Source of the DNA: Solobacterium sp.
GTDB lineage: Bacteria; Bacillota_I; Bacilli_A; Erysipelotrichales; Erysipelotrichaceae
NCBI GenBank assembly: GCA_017404505.1
Contig: JAFRCE010000004.1
Span: 80,435 to 144,434, forward strand
Direction: 5' to 3'
Length of the DNA stretch: 64,000 nt
Shown here: piece by piece, positions 17,285 to 24,960 of the stretch
Position numbering within the stretch: the stretch's first letter is position 1
Layout: the number at the start of each line of letters is the position of its first letter
Made by a program: the position numbers and the translations under genes
The notes under the pieces: model-generated
Database searches by the model: none
Told to the model about the DNA's origin: nothing
What the model saw: only the letters and a program-made list of their open reading frames with translations

Positions 17285-18985
17285 ATGCTGAAAGGTATTG
17301 CTGCTTCACAGGGAATTGCTGTCGCAAAGGTCTACAAGCTTGAACAGCCGGTTCTGGAAATCGTCAAGAAGGATTCCGTAGTCGAGGGAGAACTTGCCAA
17401 GCTCGCTAATGCGTTCACAAAGACCGTTGAAGACATTAAGAAAATTAAGGAAGTTGCTTCCAAGAGCCTCGCTGCTGAGGAACTGGCAGTATTCGATGCT
17501 CATCTGATGATGGCCGGCGACCCGGAACTCCGCGGCCAGATCGAAGACATGATCAAGAATGAAGGCGTCAATGCTGACTATGCTACTCAGCAGGTTGCCA
17601 ACATGATGGTCTCCATTTTCGAATCCATGGACGATGCGTACATGAGAGAAAGAGCTGCTGACGTCAAGGACGTTACGTTCCGTCTGATGTGCAACATCTG
17701 CGGCAAGGTCATTCCGAATCTGTCCACCATCGACAAGCCGGTCGTCATCGTTGCCAAAGACCTGACACCGTCTGACACAGGTTCTCTGAACAAAGAATTC
17801 GCAAAGGGCTTCGCAACTGAAATCGGCGGCCGTACAAGCCACAGTGCCATCATGGCCCGTTCGCTGGAAATCCCGGCAGTTGTCGGCGTTACCGGCATTC
17901 TTGAAGCTGCCAAAGACGGCGACGAAGTCATCCTCGACGCCATCAACGGTGAAGTCATCCTGAACCCGACACCGGAACAGGTTGCTGAGTATCAGAAGAA
18001 GGCTGAAGCATTCAAGGCTGAAAAAGAAGCCCTGAAGGCTCTGAAAGACAAGGAATCCGTTTCCACCGACGGACACAAAGTCCTGCTGGTCGGCAACATC
18101 GGTTCTCCGAAAGATGCTGAAGGCGTCGTTGAAAACGGTGGCGAAGGCGTTGGTCTGTTCCGTACCGAGTTCCTCTACATGAAGAGCGAAGACTGGCCGG
18201 ATGAAGAAACACAGTTCCAGGCTTACAAGGCTGTCATGGAAAAGATGGACGGCAAACCGGTCGTTATCCGTACCCTGGATATCGGCGGTGACAAGAAACT
18301 GAACTACTACACATTCGAAGAAGAAATGAACCCGTTCCTGGGTGTTCGTGCCGTTCGTTTCTGCCTGATGCGCAAGGATATCTTCCGTACCCAGCTGAGA
18401 GCCCTGCTGAGAGCTTCCGCTTACGGCCACCTCTGCATCATGTTCCCGATGATCGCAACCGTCGGCGAATTCAAGGATGCCAAGCAGTGCTATGAAGATG
18501 CCCGTGCAGAACTGATCGCGGAAGGCGTCAAAGTCGGTGACAAGGTTGAAGTCGGCTGCATGATCGAAATTCCGGCAGCTGCTGTTCTGGCAGATAAGAT
18601 TGCCAAGTATGCAGACTTCTTCTCCATCGGTACAAACGACCTGATCCAGTACTCCATGGCTGCTGACCGTATGAGCCAGCCGGTATCCTATCTGTACCAG
18701 CCGCTGAACCCGTCCATCCTGCGTCTCATCAAGATGACGATCGACGGTGCTCACAAGAACGGCAAATGGTGCGGTATGTGCGGCGAAATGGCAGGCGACG
18801 AGCTCGCTGCTCCGGTTCTGTTAGGCCTTGGTCTGGACGAATTCTCCATGAGCGCCACCAGTATTCTGAACGCCCGTAAGATCATTACCGGCCTGAGCTA
18901 TGCTGAAATGAAAGAAATGGCTGAAAAGGCACTCGAATGCGACACTGCTGAGGAAGTAACAGAACTCGTCAAGAAAGTTCTCTGA
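17285..18985 (+). CDS. ptsI: Phosphoenolpyruvate-protein phosphotransferase (PTS enzyme I)
   Basis: Cytosolic enzyme that takes phosphate from PEP and passes it to HPr. Phosphorylated His186 lies in GGRTSHSAIMARSLEIP; the PEP-binding barrel carries FRTEFLYM, GTNDLIQYSMAADR, and catalytic Cys499 in CGMCGEMAGD. 566 residues, normal length. Codon use leans to GCT, GTT and AAG more than its neighbours, as expected for a very highly expressed gene. AGGAGG 7 bases before ATG 17285. HPr must be encoded elsewhere. Confidence 0.97.
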   Translation: MLKGIAASQGIAVAKVYKLEQPVLEIVKKDSVVEGELAKLANAFTKTVEDIKKIKEVASKSLAAEELAVFDAHLMMAGDPELRGQIEDMIKNEGVNADYATQQVANMMVSIFESMDDAYMRERAADVKDVTFRLMCNICGKVIPNLSTIDKPVVIVAKDLTPSDTGSLNKEFAKGFATEIGGRTSHSAIMARSLEIPAVVGVTGILEAAKDGDEVILDAINGEVILNPTPEQVAEYQKKAEAFKAEKEALKALKDKESVSTDGHKVLLVGNIGSPKDAEGVVENGGEGVGLFRTEFLYMKSEDWPDEETQFQAYKAVMEKMDGKPVVIRTLDIGGDKKLNYYTFEEEMNPFLGVRAVRFCLMRKDIFRTQLRALLRASAYGHLCIMFPMIATVGEFKDAKQCYEDARAELIAEGVKVGDKVEVGCMIEIPAAAVLADKIAKYADFFSIGTNDLIQYSMAADRMSQPVSYLYQPLNPSILRLIKMTIDGAHKNGKWCGMCGEMAGDELAAPVLLGLGLDEFSMSATSILNARKIITGLSYAEMKEMAEKALECDTAEEVTELVKKVL

Positions 18986-19003
18986 TCTTCTGCATCAAAT
19001 CTG

Positions 19004-19039
19004 ACCGGTCATATCCTGATGGATGTGACCGGTTTTTTT
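19004..19039 (+). terminator. Rho-independent terminator after ptsI
   Basis: Thirteen-base-pair stem beginning ACCGGTCA and ending TGACCGGT (one G-U pair), loop TGAT, seven T. Confidence 0.9.
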
Positions 19040-19046
19040 CTGTCTG

Positions 19047-19055
19047 TGGTAAGAT
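19047..19055 (+). promoter_or_regulatory. Extended -10 promoter
   Basis: TG-G-TAAGAT, 17 bases before the start of the membrane-anchored protein at 19073; it probably drives that gene and the glucosidase. Confidence 0.5.
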
Positions 19056-19072
19056 GATAGAAGAAAGAGTCT

Positions 19073-19474
19073 ATGAAAAAAACAATTTCCGAAACATTTT
19101 ATCAGTCGCTTGTGATCAGCGGATATATCATGACGTTTATCCTGCTGGTTTTCGGCTGCCTGTACGTCCGGGATCAGCACTGGTTCGAAAAGCCGGAACC
19201 TGTCAAACAGATCCGCACCGTACAGGTCGATACGGAAAGACAGGTGCTGATCCGTGCGGAAGAAATTCAGGAGGCACAGGATCCGCTCGATATGTTCACC
19301 ACGCTTTTCAGTAATTCCCTGCAGGAAGGGCAGGTGCCGATCGGCGAAATGATCGATACCTTCCTGTCAAGTGAATTTGCCCATGATGTATTTACGGATG
19401 AAGAGCTGAAGGACCTGCAGGATCTGTCGACTCTGACGGAAGAGATGCTCAAAGATATTCTGGGAGGAAAATAA
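19073..19474 (+). CDS. Membrane-anchored protein of unknown function (133 aa)
   Basis: One membrane helix near residues 13-33 (VISGYIMTFILLVFGCLYV) followed by a charged, acidic extracytoplasmic or cytoplasmic tail with two DE-rich segments near the end (DEELKDLQDLSTLTEEML). No recognised domain. AGAAAGAG precedes ATG 19073. The glucosidase gene starts 2 bases after its stop, so the two form an operon, but there is no evidence of a shared job. Confidence 0.6.
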   Translation: MKKTISETFYQSLVISGYIMTFILLVFGCLYVRDQHWFEKPEPVKQIRTVQVDTERQVLIRAEEIQEAQDPLDMFTTLFSNSLQEGQVPIGEMIDTFLSSEFAHDVFTDEELKDLQDLSTLTEEMLKDILGGK

Positions 19475-19476
19475 TC

Positions 19477-21129
19477 ATGAAATGGTGGCAGACAAAAGTG
19501 GCGTATGAACTGTATCCCAAGAGTTTCCTCGATACGCGGGGACAGGGAACAGGCACGATCCGCGGCATTATCGAGCGGCTGGATTATCTGGCTTCGCTTG
19601 GTATCGGGGCGGTGTGGATCACACCGGTATGCCGTTCGCCGATGGTCGATAACGGTTATGACATTGCCGACTATACCGACATCGATCCGAGTTACGGAAC
19701 GATGGCCGACATGGACGAACTGTTCACTCTCGCCGCTGAACGCGGTATCCGTATCGTCATCGATCTGGTCTTCAATCACACCTCCGATCAGAATCCATGG
19801 TTTCTGGAATCGAAGAAAAGTCAGGACAATCCATATGCCGACTGGTATATCTGGCGTGATGCGAAAGAAGACGGCAGCGCCCCGACCAACTGGCGCGGTA
19901 TCTTCGGCGGTTCCGCCTGGACCTGGTGTGAAGAGAGAAAGCAGTACTACCTGCATACCTTCGCAGTTCAGCAGCCAGACCTCAACTGGGCCAATCCGGA
20001 AGTCAGAAAAGCGTTGTACAAAGCCGCGAATTTCTGGATCGAGAGGGGAGCCGGCGGTTTCCGTGTCGATGCCATCACCTATATCCGCAAACCGGATGTC
20101 TTCAAGGATGGAACACCGGACGGGGAAGACGGCATGGTGTCGGTGCATGACATGACCGCCAACACGCCTGGCATCCTGGATTATCTGCATGAATTCAAGC
20201 GGGAAGTCAGTGACGGCCACGACATCTTCACGGTCGCCGAGGCCAACGGCGTCAGTGCCGACGAACTGAAATACTGGGTCGGCGAGGACGGCGCCTTTGA
20301 CATGCTGTTTGAATTCAGCCATGTCAATCTCGAATTCAAGGGCATCGAAACCTGGTGCCGGCCGGACCCATGGACGCTGAGTGATCTGCGGACGGCGCTG
20401 TTCAATTCCCAGGAAGCGACGAAGGACAACGGCTGGTATCCCGCTTTCTTTGAGAACCATGACAAGCCGCGCTGCGTCGACCATTTCTTCCCGCAGGGAA
20501 CGGATCCTGTACGGGCTGCAAAGCTGATGGGACTGCTGCTGTATACCCTGCGGGGAACACCGTTCCTCTATCAGGGCCAGGAACTCGGTTACAGCAACGT
20601 CCGATGGGATGATATCAGCTGCTACAACGACATCTCGTCCCATGGCCAGTATGAATTCGCCCTGAGCGAAGGCTTCAGCAAAGAGGAGGCGCTGGCCTGT
20701 GTCCATGCCTTCTCACGTGACAGCGCCCGCACCCCGATGCAGTGGGACAGCAGCGCAAACGCCGGCTTCACCACCGGTACGCCATGGCTGCCGGTCCATG
20801 AGAACTACAGGGAACAGAATGTCGAGGCGGAAAGCGCCGATCCCGATTCGGTTCTCAGCTGGTACCGGAAACTGGCGGTCATCCGCCGCAATCTGCCGGC
20901 CCTGAAGGAAGGGGATTTTACGCCGCTTCTGGAAGACAGTGAAACGATCCTGGCCTGGCAGCGCACCTGCGGTGATCACAAAGCCGTCATCCTCGCCAGC
21001 TTCGCGAAGGAACCGCAGTCATATGACGAGAAACTGACGGAAGGCCTGCATGTATTCCTCACCAATGTCAAACAGCATGAAGAGGGGAAACTGCAGCCCT
21101 TTGAAGCTGTCCTTTATGTGAACGACTGA
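19477..21129 (+). CDS. GH13 alpha-glucosidase (oligo-glucosidase/dextran-glucosidase subfamily)
   Basis: 550-residue cytoplasmic GH13 enzyme hydrolysing alpha-linked glucosides. Catalytic Asp198 (GFRVDAI), acid/base Glu255 (FTVAEANG) and Asp329 (FFENHDKPR) are all present, as is DLVFNHTSDQNPWF. The residue after the nucleophile is Ala199; in this subfamily Val there goes with alpha-1,6 specificity and Ala with alpha-1,4, so an alpha-1,4-glucosidase (maltose-like or sucrose-like substrates) is more likely than an isomaltase. No signal peptide. ATG 19477 has GGAGG 9 bases upstream. Trehalose-6-phosphate hydrolase is a possible alternative. Confidence 0.88.
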   Translation: MKWWQTKVAYELYPKSFLDTRGQGTGTIRGIIERLDYLASLGIGAVWITPVCRSPMVDNGYDIADYTDIDPSYGTMADMDELFTLAAERGIRIVIDLVFNHTSDQNPWFLESKKSQDNPYADWYIWRDAKEDGSAPTNWRGIFGGSAWTWCEERKQYYLHTFAVQQPDLNWANPEVRKALYKAANFWIERGAGGFRVDAITYIRKPDVFKDGTPDGEDGMVSVHDMTANTPGILDYLHEFKREVSDGHDIFTVAEANGVSADELKYWVGEDGAFDMLFEFSHVNLEFKGIETWCRPDPWTLSDLRTALFNSQEATKDNGWYPAFFENHDKPRCVDHFFPQGTDPVRAAKLMGLLLYTLRGTPFLYQGQELGYSNVRWDDISCYNDISSHGQYEFALSEGFSKEEALACVHAFSRDSARTPMQWDSSANAGFTTGTPWLPVHENYREQNVEAESADPDSVLSWYRKLAVIRRNLPALKEGDFTPLLEDSETILAWQRTCGDHKAVILASFAKEPQSYDEKLTEGLHVFLTNVKQHEEGKLQPFEAVLYVND

Positions 21130-21152
21130 CCTGCTTCGGCAGGTCTTTTTTT
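21128..21152 (+). terminator. Rho-independent terminator with UUCG loop
   Basis: Stem GACCTGC/GCAGGTC closed by the stable TTCG tetraloop, followed by seven T. Confidence 0.9.
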
Positions 21153-21186
21153 AAGCCTTATCGAAAACAAAAAAGAGTTTCTGTAA

Positions 21187-21198
21187 TACAATGTATGC
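21187..21198 (+). promoter_or_regulatory. -10 box directly before the MATE gene, leaderless
   Basis: TACAAT at 21187-21192 is only 6 bases from ATG 21199, and no ribosome-binding site fits between. No good -35 is seen. Confidence 0.55.
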
Positions 21199-22572
21199 AT
21201 GAAAACTTCAGGCAGACAGAATGACTTCGGCTCCGGCAAAGTATGGAAGGTGATCATGGTCCAGGCGATTCCGCTGATGATGGCCCAGCTGGTTCATCTT
21301 CTTTATAATGTCGTCGACCGTATTTATATCGGCCATCTGGAAGGCATCGGCGCCATGGCGCTGACCGGCATCGGTCTGGCCTTTCCGCTGACGACGCTGA
21401 CCGCCGCTTTCACGAATCTGTTCGCGACCGGCGGCGCGCCGCTGTTCGCCATTGCCCGCGGCGAAGGAAACGAAGAACGGGCGGAGCGGGTCCTCTCCCA
21501 GGTGGTCATGTTACTGAGCAGCGCGTCCCTGATTCTGTTTCTCGTCGGTTTCTTTTTCCGCAAACCGATCCTGTATCTCTTCGGGGCCAGTGACGCGTCT
21601 TATCTTTATGCCGACCAGTATCTGCGAATCTATCTGTTCGGGACGCTTTTTGCCATGCTGTCCACCGGCCTCAACGGTTTCATCAACGCTTCCGGCTTTC
21701 CCCGGGCAGGCATGATGACGATCGTTCTTGGTGCCGTACTGAACCTGATCCTGGATCCGGTTTTCATCTATTTCTTTCATATGGGAGTGGCCGGAGCGGC
21801 CCTGGCAACGGTGCTATCGCAGTTTGCTTCCTGTTTCTGGGCACTTTCGTTCTTCCATGGCGACACGGCACCGTATCATATCCGCCGGGAATACATGGCG
21901 TTTGATTTTGTGATCGTCCGGGAACTGATCCCGCTTGGCATCGCCGGCTTCATCATGCAGGGAACCAACGCTCTGGTGCAGATTCTCTGCAACGTCATGC
22001 TGAGACAGTACGGCGGTGACCTGTATGTCGGTATCATGACTGTCATCAATTCGGTGCGTGAGATCCTCTCGCTGCCGACATCCAGTATTTCGCAGGGTGC
22101 CCAGCCGGTCATCAGCTTCAATTTCGGAGCCCGGAAACATTCCCGGATCAAAGAAGCGATTCGCTTCATGACATGGACCATCCTGGTATATACGTGTGTG
22201 GCATGGCTGCTGGTACTGCTGATGCCGGATAAACTGATGGGCATCTTCACCAGTGACACACAGATGGTCGAACTCGGCACCCATTCGCTGAAGCTTTATT
22301 TCTTCGGCTTTGTGTTCATGGCGTTCCAGATGGCCGGACAGTCCACTTTCACGGCTCTGAAATGTTCAAAAAGAGCGATTTTCTTCTCGCTCTTCCGGAA
22401 AGTTATTATTGTCGTGCCGCTGACGCTGCTTCTGCCTTCCTTCTTCGGAACCGACGGTGTCTTCCTGGCCGAACCTGTTTCCAACGTGATCGGCGGTCTG
22501 GCATCCTATACAGCGATGTACCTGACGGCATATAAAAAGCTGCCGCCGGATGGTGAGGCAGCAGCGATTTAA
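21199..22572 (+). CDS. MATE-family multidrug/sodium antiporter
   Basis: 457 residues with 12 predicted membrane helices in two six-helix halves, typical of the MATE (NorM/DinF-like) family that exports cationic compounds against sodium or protons. Family features include IPLMMAQLVHLLYNVVDRIY near the N-terminus, FINASGFPRAGM in the first half and GAQPVISFNFGARKHSR in the second. Substrate unknown. The transcript appears leaderless. Its stop overlaps the stop of the convergent phosphatase gene: the two share the four bases TTAA. Confidence 0.9.
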   Translation: MKTSGRQNDFGSGKVWKVIMVQAIPLMMAQLVHLLYNVVDRIYIGHLEGIGAMALTGIGLAFPLTTLTAAFTNLFATGGAPLFAIARGEGNEERAERVLSQVVMLLSSASLILFLVGFFFRKPILYLFGASDASYLYADQYLRIYLFGTLFAMLSTGLNGFINASGFPRAGMMTIVLGAVLNLILDPVFIYFFHMGVAGAALATVLSQFASCFWALSFFHGDTAPYHIRREYMAFDFVIVRELIPLGIAGFIMQGTNALVQILCNVMLRQYGGDLYVGIMTVINSVREILSLPTSSISQGAQPVISFNFGARKHSRIKEAIRFMTWTILVYTCVAWLLVLLMPDKLMGIFTSDTQMVELGTHSLKLYFFGFVFMAFQMAGQSTFTALKCSKRAIFFSLFRKVIIVVPLTLLLPSFFGTDGVFLAEPVSNVIGGLASYTAMYLTAYKKLPPDGEAAAI

Positions 22573-23303
22573 TACGGTTTCGGATACGTACTCGGCACGT
22601 AGAATTCCTGCATGTCTTCCAGACGGATGCAGCCAAGCGAATAGCCGTACACACAGCCGCAGTCGATATGCAGAATGGTGTCATTCTTGCCATGGGCAAT
22701 GATGCCGGAGAATTCTTCGCCATAGGTGAAGGTCGGCATATGTCCGACGATCAGTGTCGTGCCGTCTTCCAGCGGGTTGTCGTCCAGACCGATATGGGCC
22801 CAGATAAGGATCTTCTCGGGAACCTTCTTCATATCGATATGACCGGAAGCGTCCGGTTCGTCGGCGATCATTCCGGCATGGACAAGCAGGAACTTGCGGC
22901 CGTTGACCTTCAGCCATTTGTACAGAAGCTTGTCCTCGAGATACAGCTTGATGTCATAGCACTGCGGGAAAGAGAGATCCATGAACTGATCCATGGTGGA
23001 GTAGCCGCCGTTGTAGTGGAGCCAGTTCATCATGTCATCTGTCATGTCGACCGAGTTGTTGTCCTTCTTGGCGTCGATCAGTTCCTGGCAGTAGCGGGCA
23101 AGCCACACGTCATGGTTGCCGAAAATCAGATGCATATTATCGTACTGCATGATTTCCAGCAGTAAAGGAATGGATTCCCGGCCGCGGTCGCAGATATCGC
23201 CGTTGATCCACATTTCGTCGTAGTCATTAAAACCGATCAAATCAAGCATGGCGTCAAATTCTTCTTTGCAGCCGTGCAGATCACTGATTACATATGTTGA
23301 CAT
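22569..23303 (-). CDS. PPP-type metallophosphoesterase (serine/threonine phosphatase-like)
   Basis: 244 residues with all metal-binding motifs of the calcineurin-like superfamily: SDLHG (Asp8, His10), GDICDRG (from 35), GNHD (62-65), LVHAG and VGHMPT. The GDxxDRG/GNHD spacing fits bacterial PPP phosphatases or Ap4A hydrolase/PrpE-like enzymes. The target may be a phosphoprotein or a dinucleotide; the sequence does not decide. Extended -10 TG-C-TACAAT on the minus strand gives it its own promoter, divergent from the YebC-family gene. Confidence 0.85.
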   Translation of the reverse strand: MSTYVISDLHGCKEEFDAMLDLIGFNDYDEMWINGDICDRGRESIPLLLEIMQYDNMHLIFGNHDVWLARYCQELIDAKKDNNSVDMTDDMMNWLHYNGGYSTMDQFMDLSFPQCYDIKLYLEDKLLYKWLKVNGRKFLLVHAGMIADEPDASGHIDMKKVPEKILIWAHIGLDDNPLEDGTTLIVGHMPTFTYGEEFSGIIAHGKNDTILHIDCGCVYGYSLGCIRLEDMQEFYVPSTYPKPY

Positions 23304-23323
23304 GGGTACCTCAAACTAAACTC

Positions 23324-23332
23324 ATTGTAGCA
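23324..23332 (-). promoter_or_regulatory. Extended -10 promoter of the phosphatase gene
   Basis: On the minus strand the bases read TG-C-TACAAT, 20 bases before the phosphatase start. Confidence 0.6.
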
Positions 23333-23384
23333 CAAAAACAAATAACGATTGCGTAAAAGAGATATATTCACAAGCAAAATGTTT

Positions 23385-23393
23385 TGCTATAAT
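23385..23393 (+). promoter_or_regulatory. Extended -10 promoter of the YebC-family gene
   Basis: TG-C-TATAAT, a perfect extended -10, about 41 bases before the start codon at 23435. Confidence 0.7.
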
Positions 23394-23434
23394 ACTTACG
23401 TTCATTTGCATAAATTGGAAGGGAGAAAACACTT

Positions 23435-24169
23435 ATGGGAAGAGCACATGAAGTCCGCGCGGCATCCATGGCCAAAACAGCGGCAATCAAATCTAAGCTG
23501 TATTCCAGATTCGGAAAAGAATTATATATCGCAGCGAAGAGTGGTGTTCCTGATCCGGATATGAACCTCACCTTAAAGAGAAAAATCGCTGAAGCCAAGT
23601 CCAATCAGGTTCCTGCTGATGTTATCAAGAGAGCCATCGACAAGGCCAAGGGCGGTTCTGATGAGAGTTACGATGAAGCCCGTTATGAAGGCTTTGGTCC
23701 GAACGGCAGCACAATTATTGTTGACTGTCTGACCGACAATACAAACAGATCCTACACAAACGTGAAAACAGCCTTCAACAAGAGCTACGGTGCGAAGCTG
23801 GCCGGTGCCGGCGCCGTATCCTTCGGCTATGAGAATGTCGGTCTGTTCGAATTCCCGTATACGGATGAGGAAGCTATGCTGGATGCGATGATGGAAGGTG
23901 ACGTCGACGTTCTCGATATCACCGTCGATGACGACGAAATGACCGTCAAGACATCCTTCACCGATTTCGGCAAGGCCCAGGAAGTCATCGAAAAGCTGAT
24001 TCCGAATATCGAATTCGATACCTGTGAAGCGACGATGCTGCCGAACGAATATGTCGAACTGACAGATCCGGAAGACATTGAAGGTTTCCACAAGCTGATG
24101 GATATGCTGAACGAGGTAGACGACGTCAACAAGATCTACCACAACGTCAGAATTCCAAGCGAAGCATAA
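23435..24169 (+). CDS. YebC/PmpR-family protein, YeeN type
   Basis: 244-residue member of the YebC/TACO1 family, proteins linked to transcription control and to translation through difficult proline stretches. It starts MGRAHEVRAASMAKTAAIKS and has KAKGG and RYEGFGPNG, the family signature. The shortened N-terminal region and KLYSRFGKELYIAAKSG match the YeeN subgroup rather than classic YebC. GGGAG before ATG 23435. Single-gene unit. A modest deviation from neighbours in AAG/AAC codon choice suggests good expression. Confidence 0.9.
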   Translation: MGRAHEVRAASMAKTAAIKSKLYSRFGKELYIAAKSGVPDPDMNLTLKRKIAEAKSNQVPADVIKRAIDKAKGGSDESYDEARYEGFGPNGSTIIVDCLTDNTNRSYTNVKTAFNKSYGAKLAGAGAVSFGYENVGLFEFPYTDEEAMLDAMMEGDVDVLDITVDDDEMTVKTSFTDFGKAQEVIEKLIPNIEFDTCEATMLPNEYVELTDPEDIEGFHKLMDMLNEVDDVNKIYHNVRIPSEA

Positions 24170-24176
24170 GCACACG

Positions 24177-24203
24177 AACCGGCGTGATGCCGGTTTTTGT
24201 TTT
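24177..24203 (+). terminator. Rho-independent terminator
   Basis: Stem AACCGGC/GCCGGTT with loop GTGAT and T-rich tail. Confidence 0.85.
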
Positions 24204-24205
24204 GG

Positions 24206-24233
24206 TTGAAAAAAGGGGACAGCAGCGTATAAT
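24206..24233 (+). promoter_or_regulatory. queT promoter
   Basis: TTGAAA (24206-24211), 16-base spacer, TATAAT (24228-24233). Transcription should begin near 24240, so nearly the whole leader is the structured element described next. Confidence 0.65.
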
Positions 24234-24239
24234 AGGGAA

Positions 24240-24297
24240 TCGTGGTGTTGATGCCACCGTCGGTAGCGGCTACCCGACGTATACCCAAAATAAGGAG
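24240..24297 (+). promoter_or_regulatory. Candidate preQ1 riboswitch in the queT leader
   Basis: A six-base-pair stem (24258-24263 with 24274-24279) closes a 10-base loop ending in C, followed by a 16-base A-rich tail ending in AAGGAG, the queT ribosome-binding site. This is the order and approximate spacing of class I preQ1 aptamers of the Thermoanaerobacter type, as I recall them. A second hairpin (GTGG/CCAC, 24242-24257) precedes it. The gene downstream is a queuosine-precursor transporter, which fits. The pseudoknot pairing is not obvious to me, so another preQ1 class, or another structured leader, is possible. Control would be at translation start. Confidence 0.5.
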
Positions 24298-24307
24298 AAT
24301 TACATTA

Positions 24308-24820
24308 ATGGACACTAAGAAACTTACCCGGATCGCCATGATCGCGGCGGTCTATACGGCGCTCTGTTTCGCGCCGGGTCTGAATATGATTGCTTTCGGT
24401 CAGATTCAGGTCAGACTCGCGGAAGCACTGACGATGCTGCCGCTGATCTACCAGCCGGCCATTGCCGGTGTTACCCTCGGCTGCTTTCTCAGCAACCTGA
24501 TCGGTGCCATGACCGGTCTGAACCCGACCGGCATGCTCGACTCCGTCATCGGCACAGCAGCGACACTGCTGGCTGCCTACTTCACCTGGAAATTCAGAGA
24601 CCGCAAAGTGAACGGTATCCCGGTCCTTTCGATTCTGATGCCGGTGGTCTTCAATTTCTTCTTTGTCGGCGCTGAACTGGCTTATCTGTTCATGCCGGAC
24701 AGCTTCATCACCGGACTGTTCATCAACGGCTTCTTCGTTGCGGTCGGTGAAATCATCGCGTGCACGCTTGGCTATATTCTCGTCAGGCAGCTTGCGAAAA
24801 AAGACATCTTTAAAGAATAA
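24308..24820 (+). CDS. queT: QueT-family queuosine-precursor transporter (ECF S component)
   Basis: 170 residues, five or six membrane helices, of the QueT (COG4708/DUF988) family, which binds preQ1-type queuosine precursors for an ECF transporter. Typical features: TALCFAPGLNMIAFGQIQVR, RLAEALTMLP, CFLSNLIGAM, and a C-terminal GEIIACTLGY helix. ATG 24308 is used with AAGGAG 10 bases upstream; the frame stays open further up but that region is the structured leader. The ECF energising module is elsewhere. Single-gene unit with its own promoter and terminator. Confidence 0.85.
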   Translation: MDTKKLTRIAMIAAVYTALCFAPGLNMIAFGQIQVRLAEALTMLPLIYQPAIAGVTLGCFLSNLIGAMTGLNPTGMLDSVIGTAATLLAAYFTWKFRDRKVNGIPVLSILMPVVFNFFFVGAELAYLFMPDSFITGLFINGFFVAVGEIIACTLGYILVRQLAKKDIFKE

Positions 24821-24825
24821 ACAGG

Positions 24826-24854
24826 AAAATGATCCAGCCGCGGATCATTTTTTT
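24826..24854 (+). terminator. Rho-independent terminator after queT
   Basis: Stem AAATGATCC/GGATCATTT around a six-base loop, with T run. Confidence 0.85.
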
Positions 24855-24866
24855 ATGTGCACAAAG

Positions 24867-24894
24867 ACTTCAGGATTGTTCACATAAACTTCAG
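24867..24894 (+). promoter_or_regulatory. Direct repeat ACTTCAG upstream of the VTC gene
   Basis: ACTTCAG occurs at 24867-24873 and 24888-24894, each followed by N-AT, start-to-start 21 bases, i.e. on the same face of the helix. It could be an activator or repressor site for the polyphosphate genes. The -10 is not clear. Confidence 0.35.
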
Positions 24895-24960
24895 AATGCA
24901 TTCATTTTCCGACCATACTGACCCGGTAACATTACAGCTGTAAAGACAAGGAGGCCGAAA

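Noticed and set aside
24240..24297. Class II preQ1 riboswitch.
   Set aside because: The first hairpin is present, but the roughly 10-base linker and following stem of class II are not; the class I geometry fits better.
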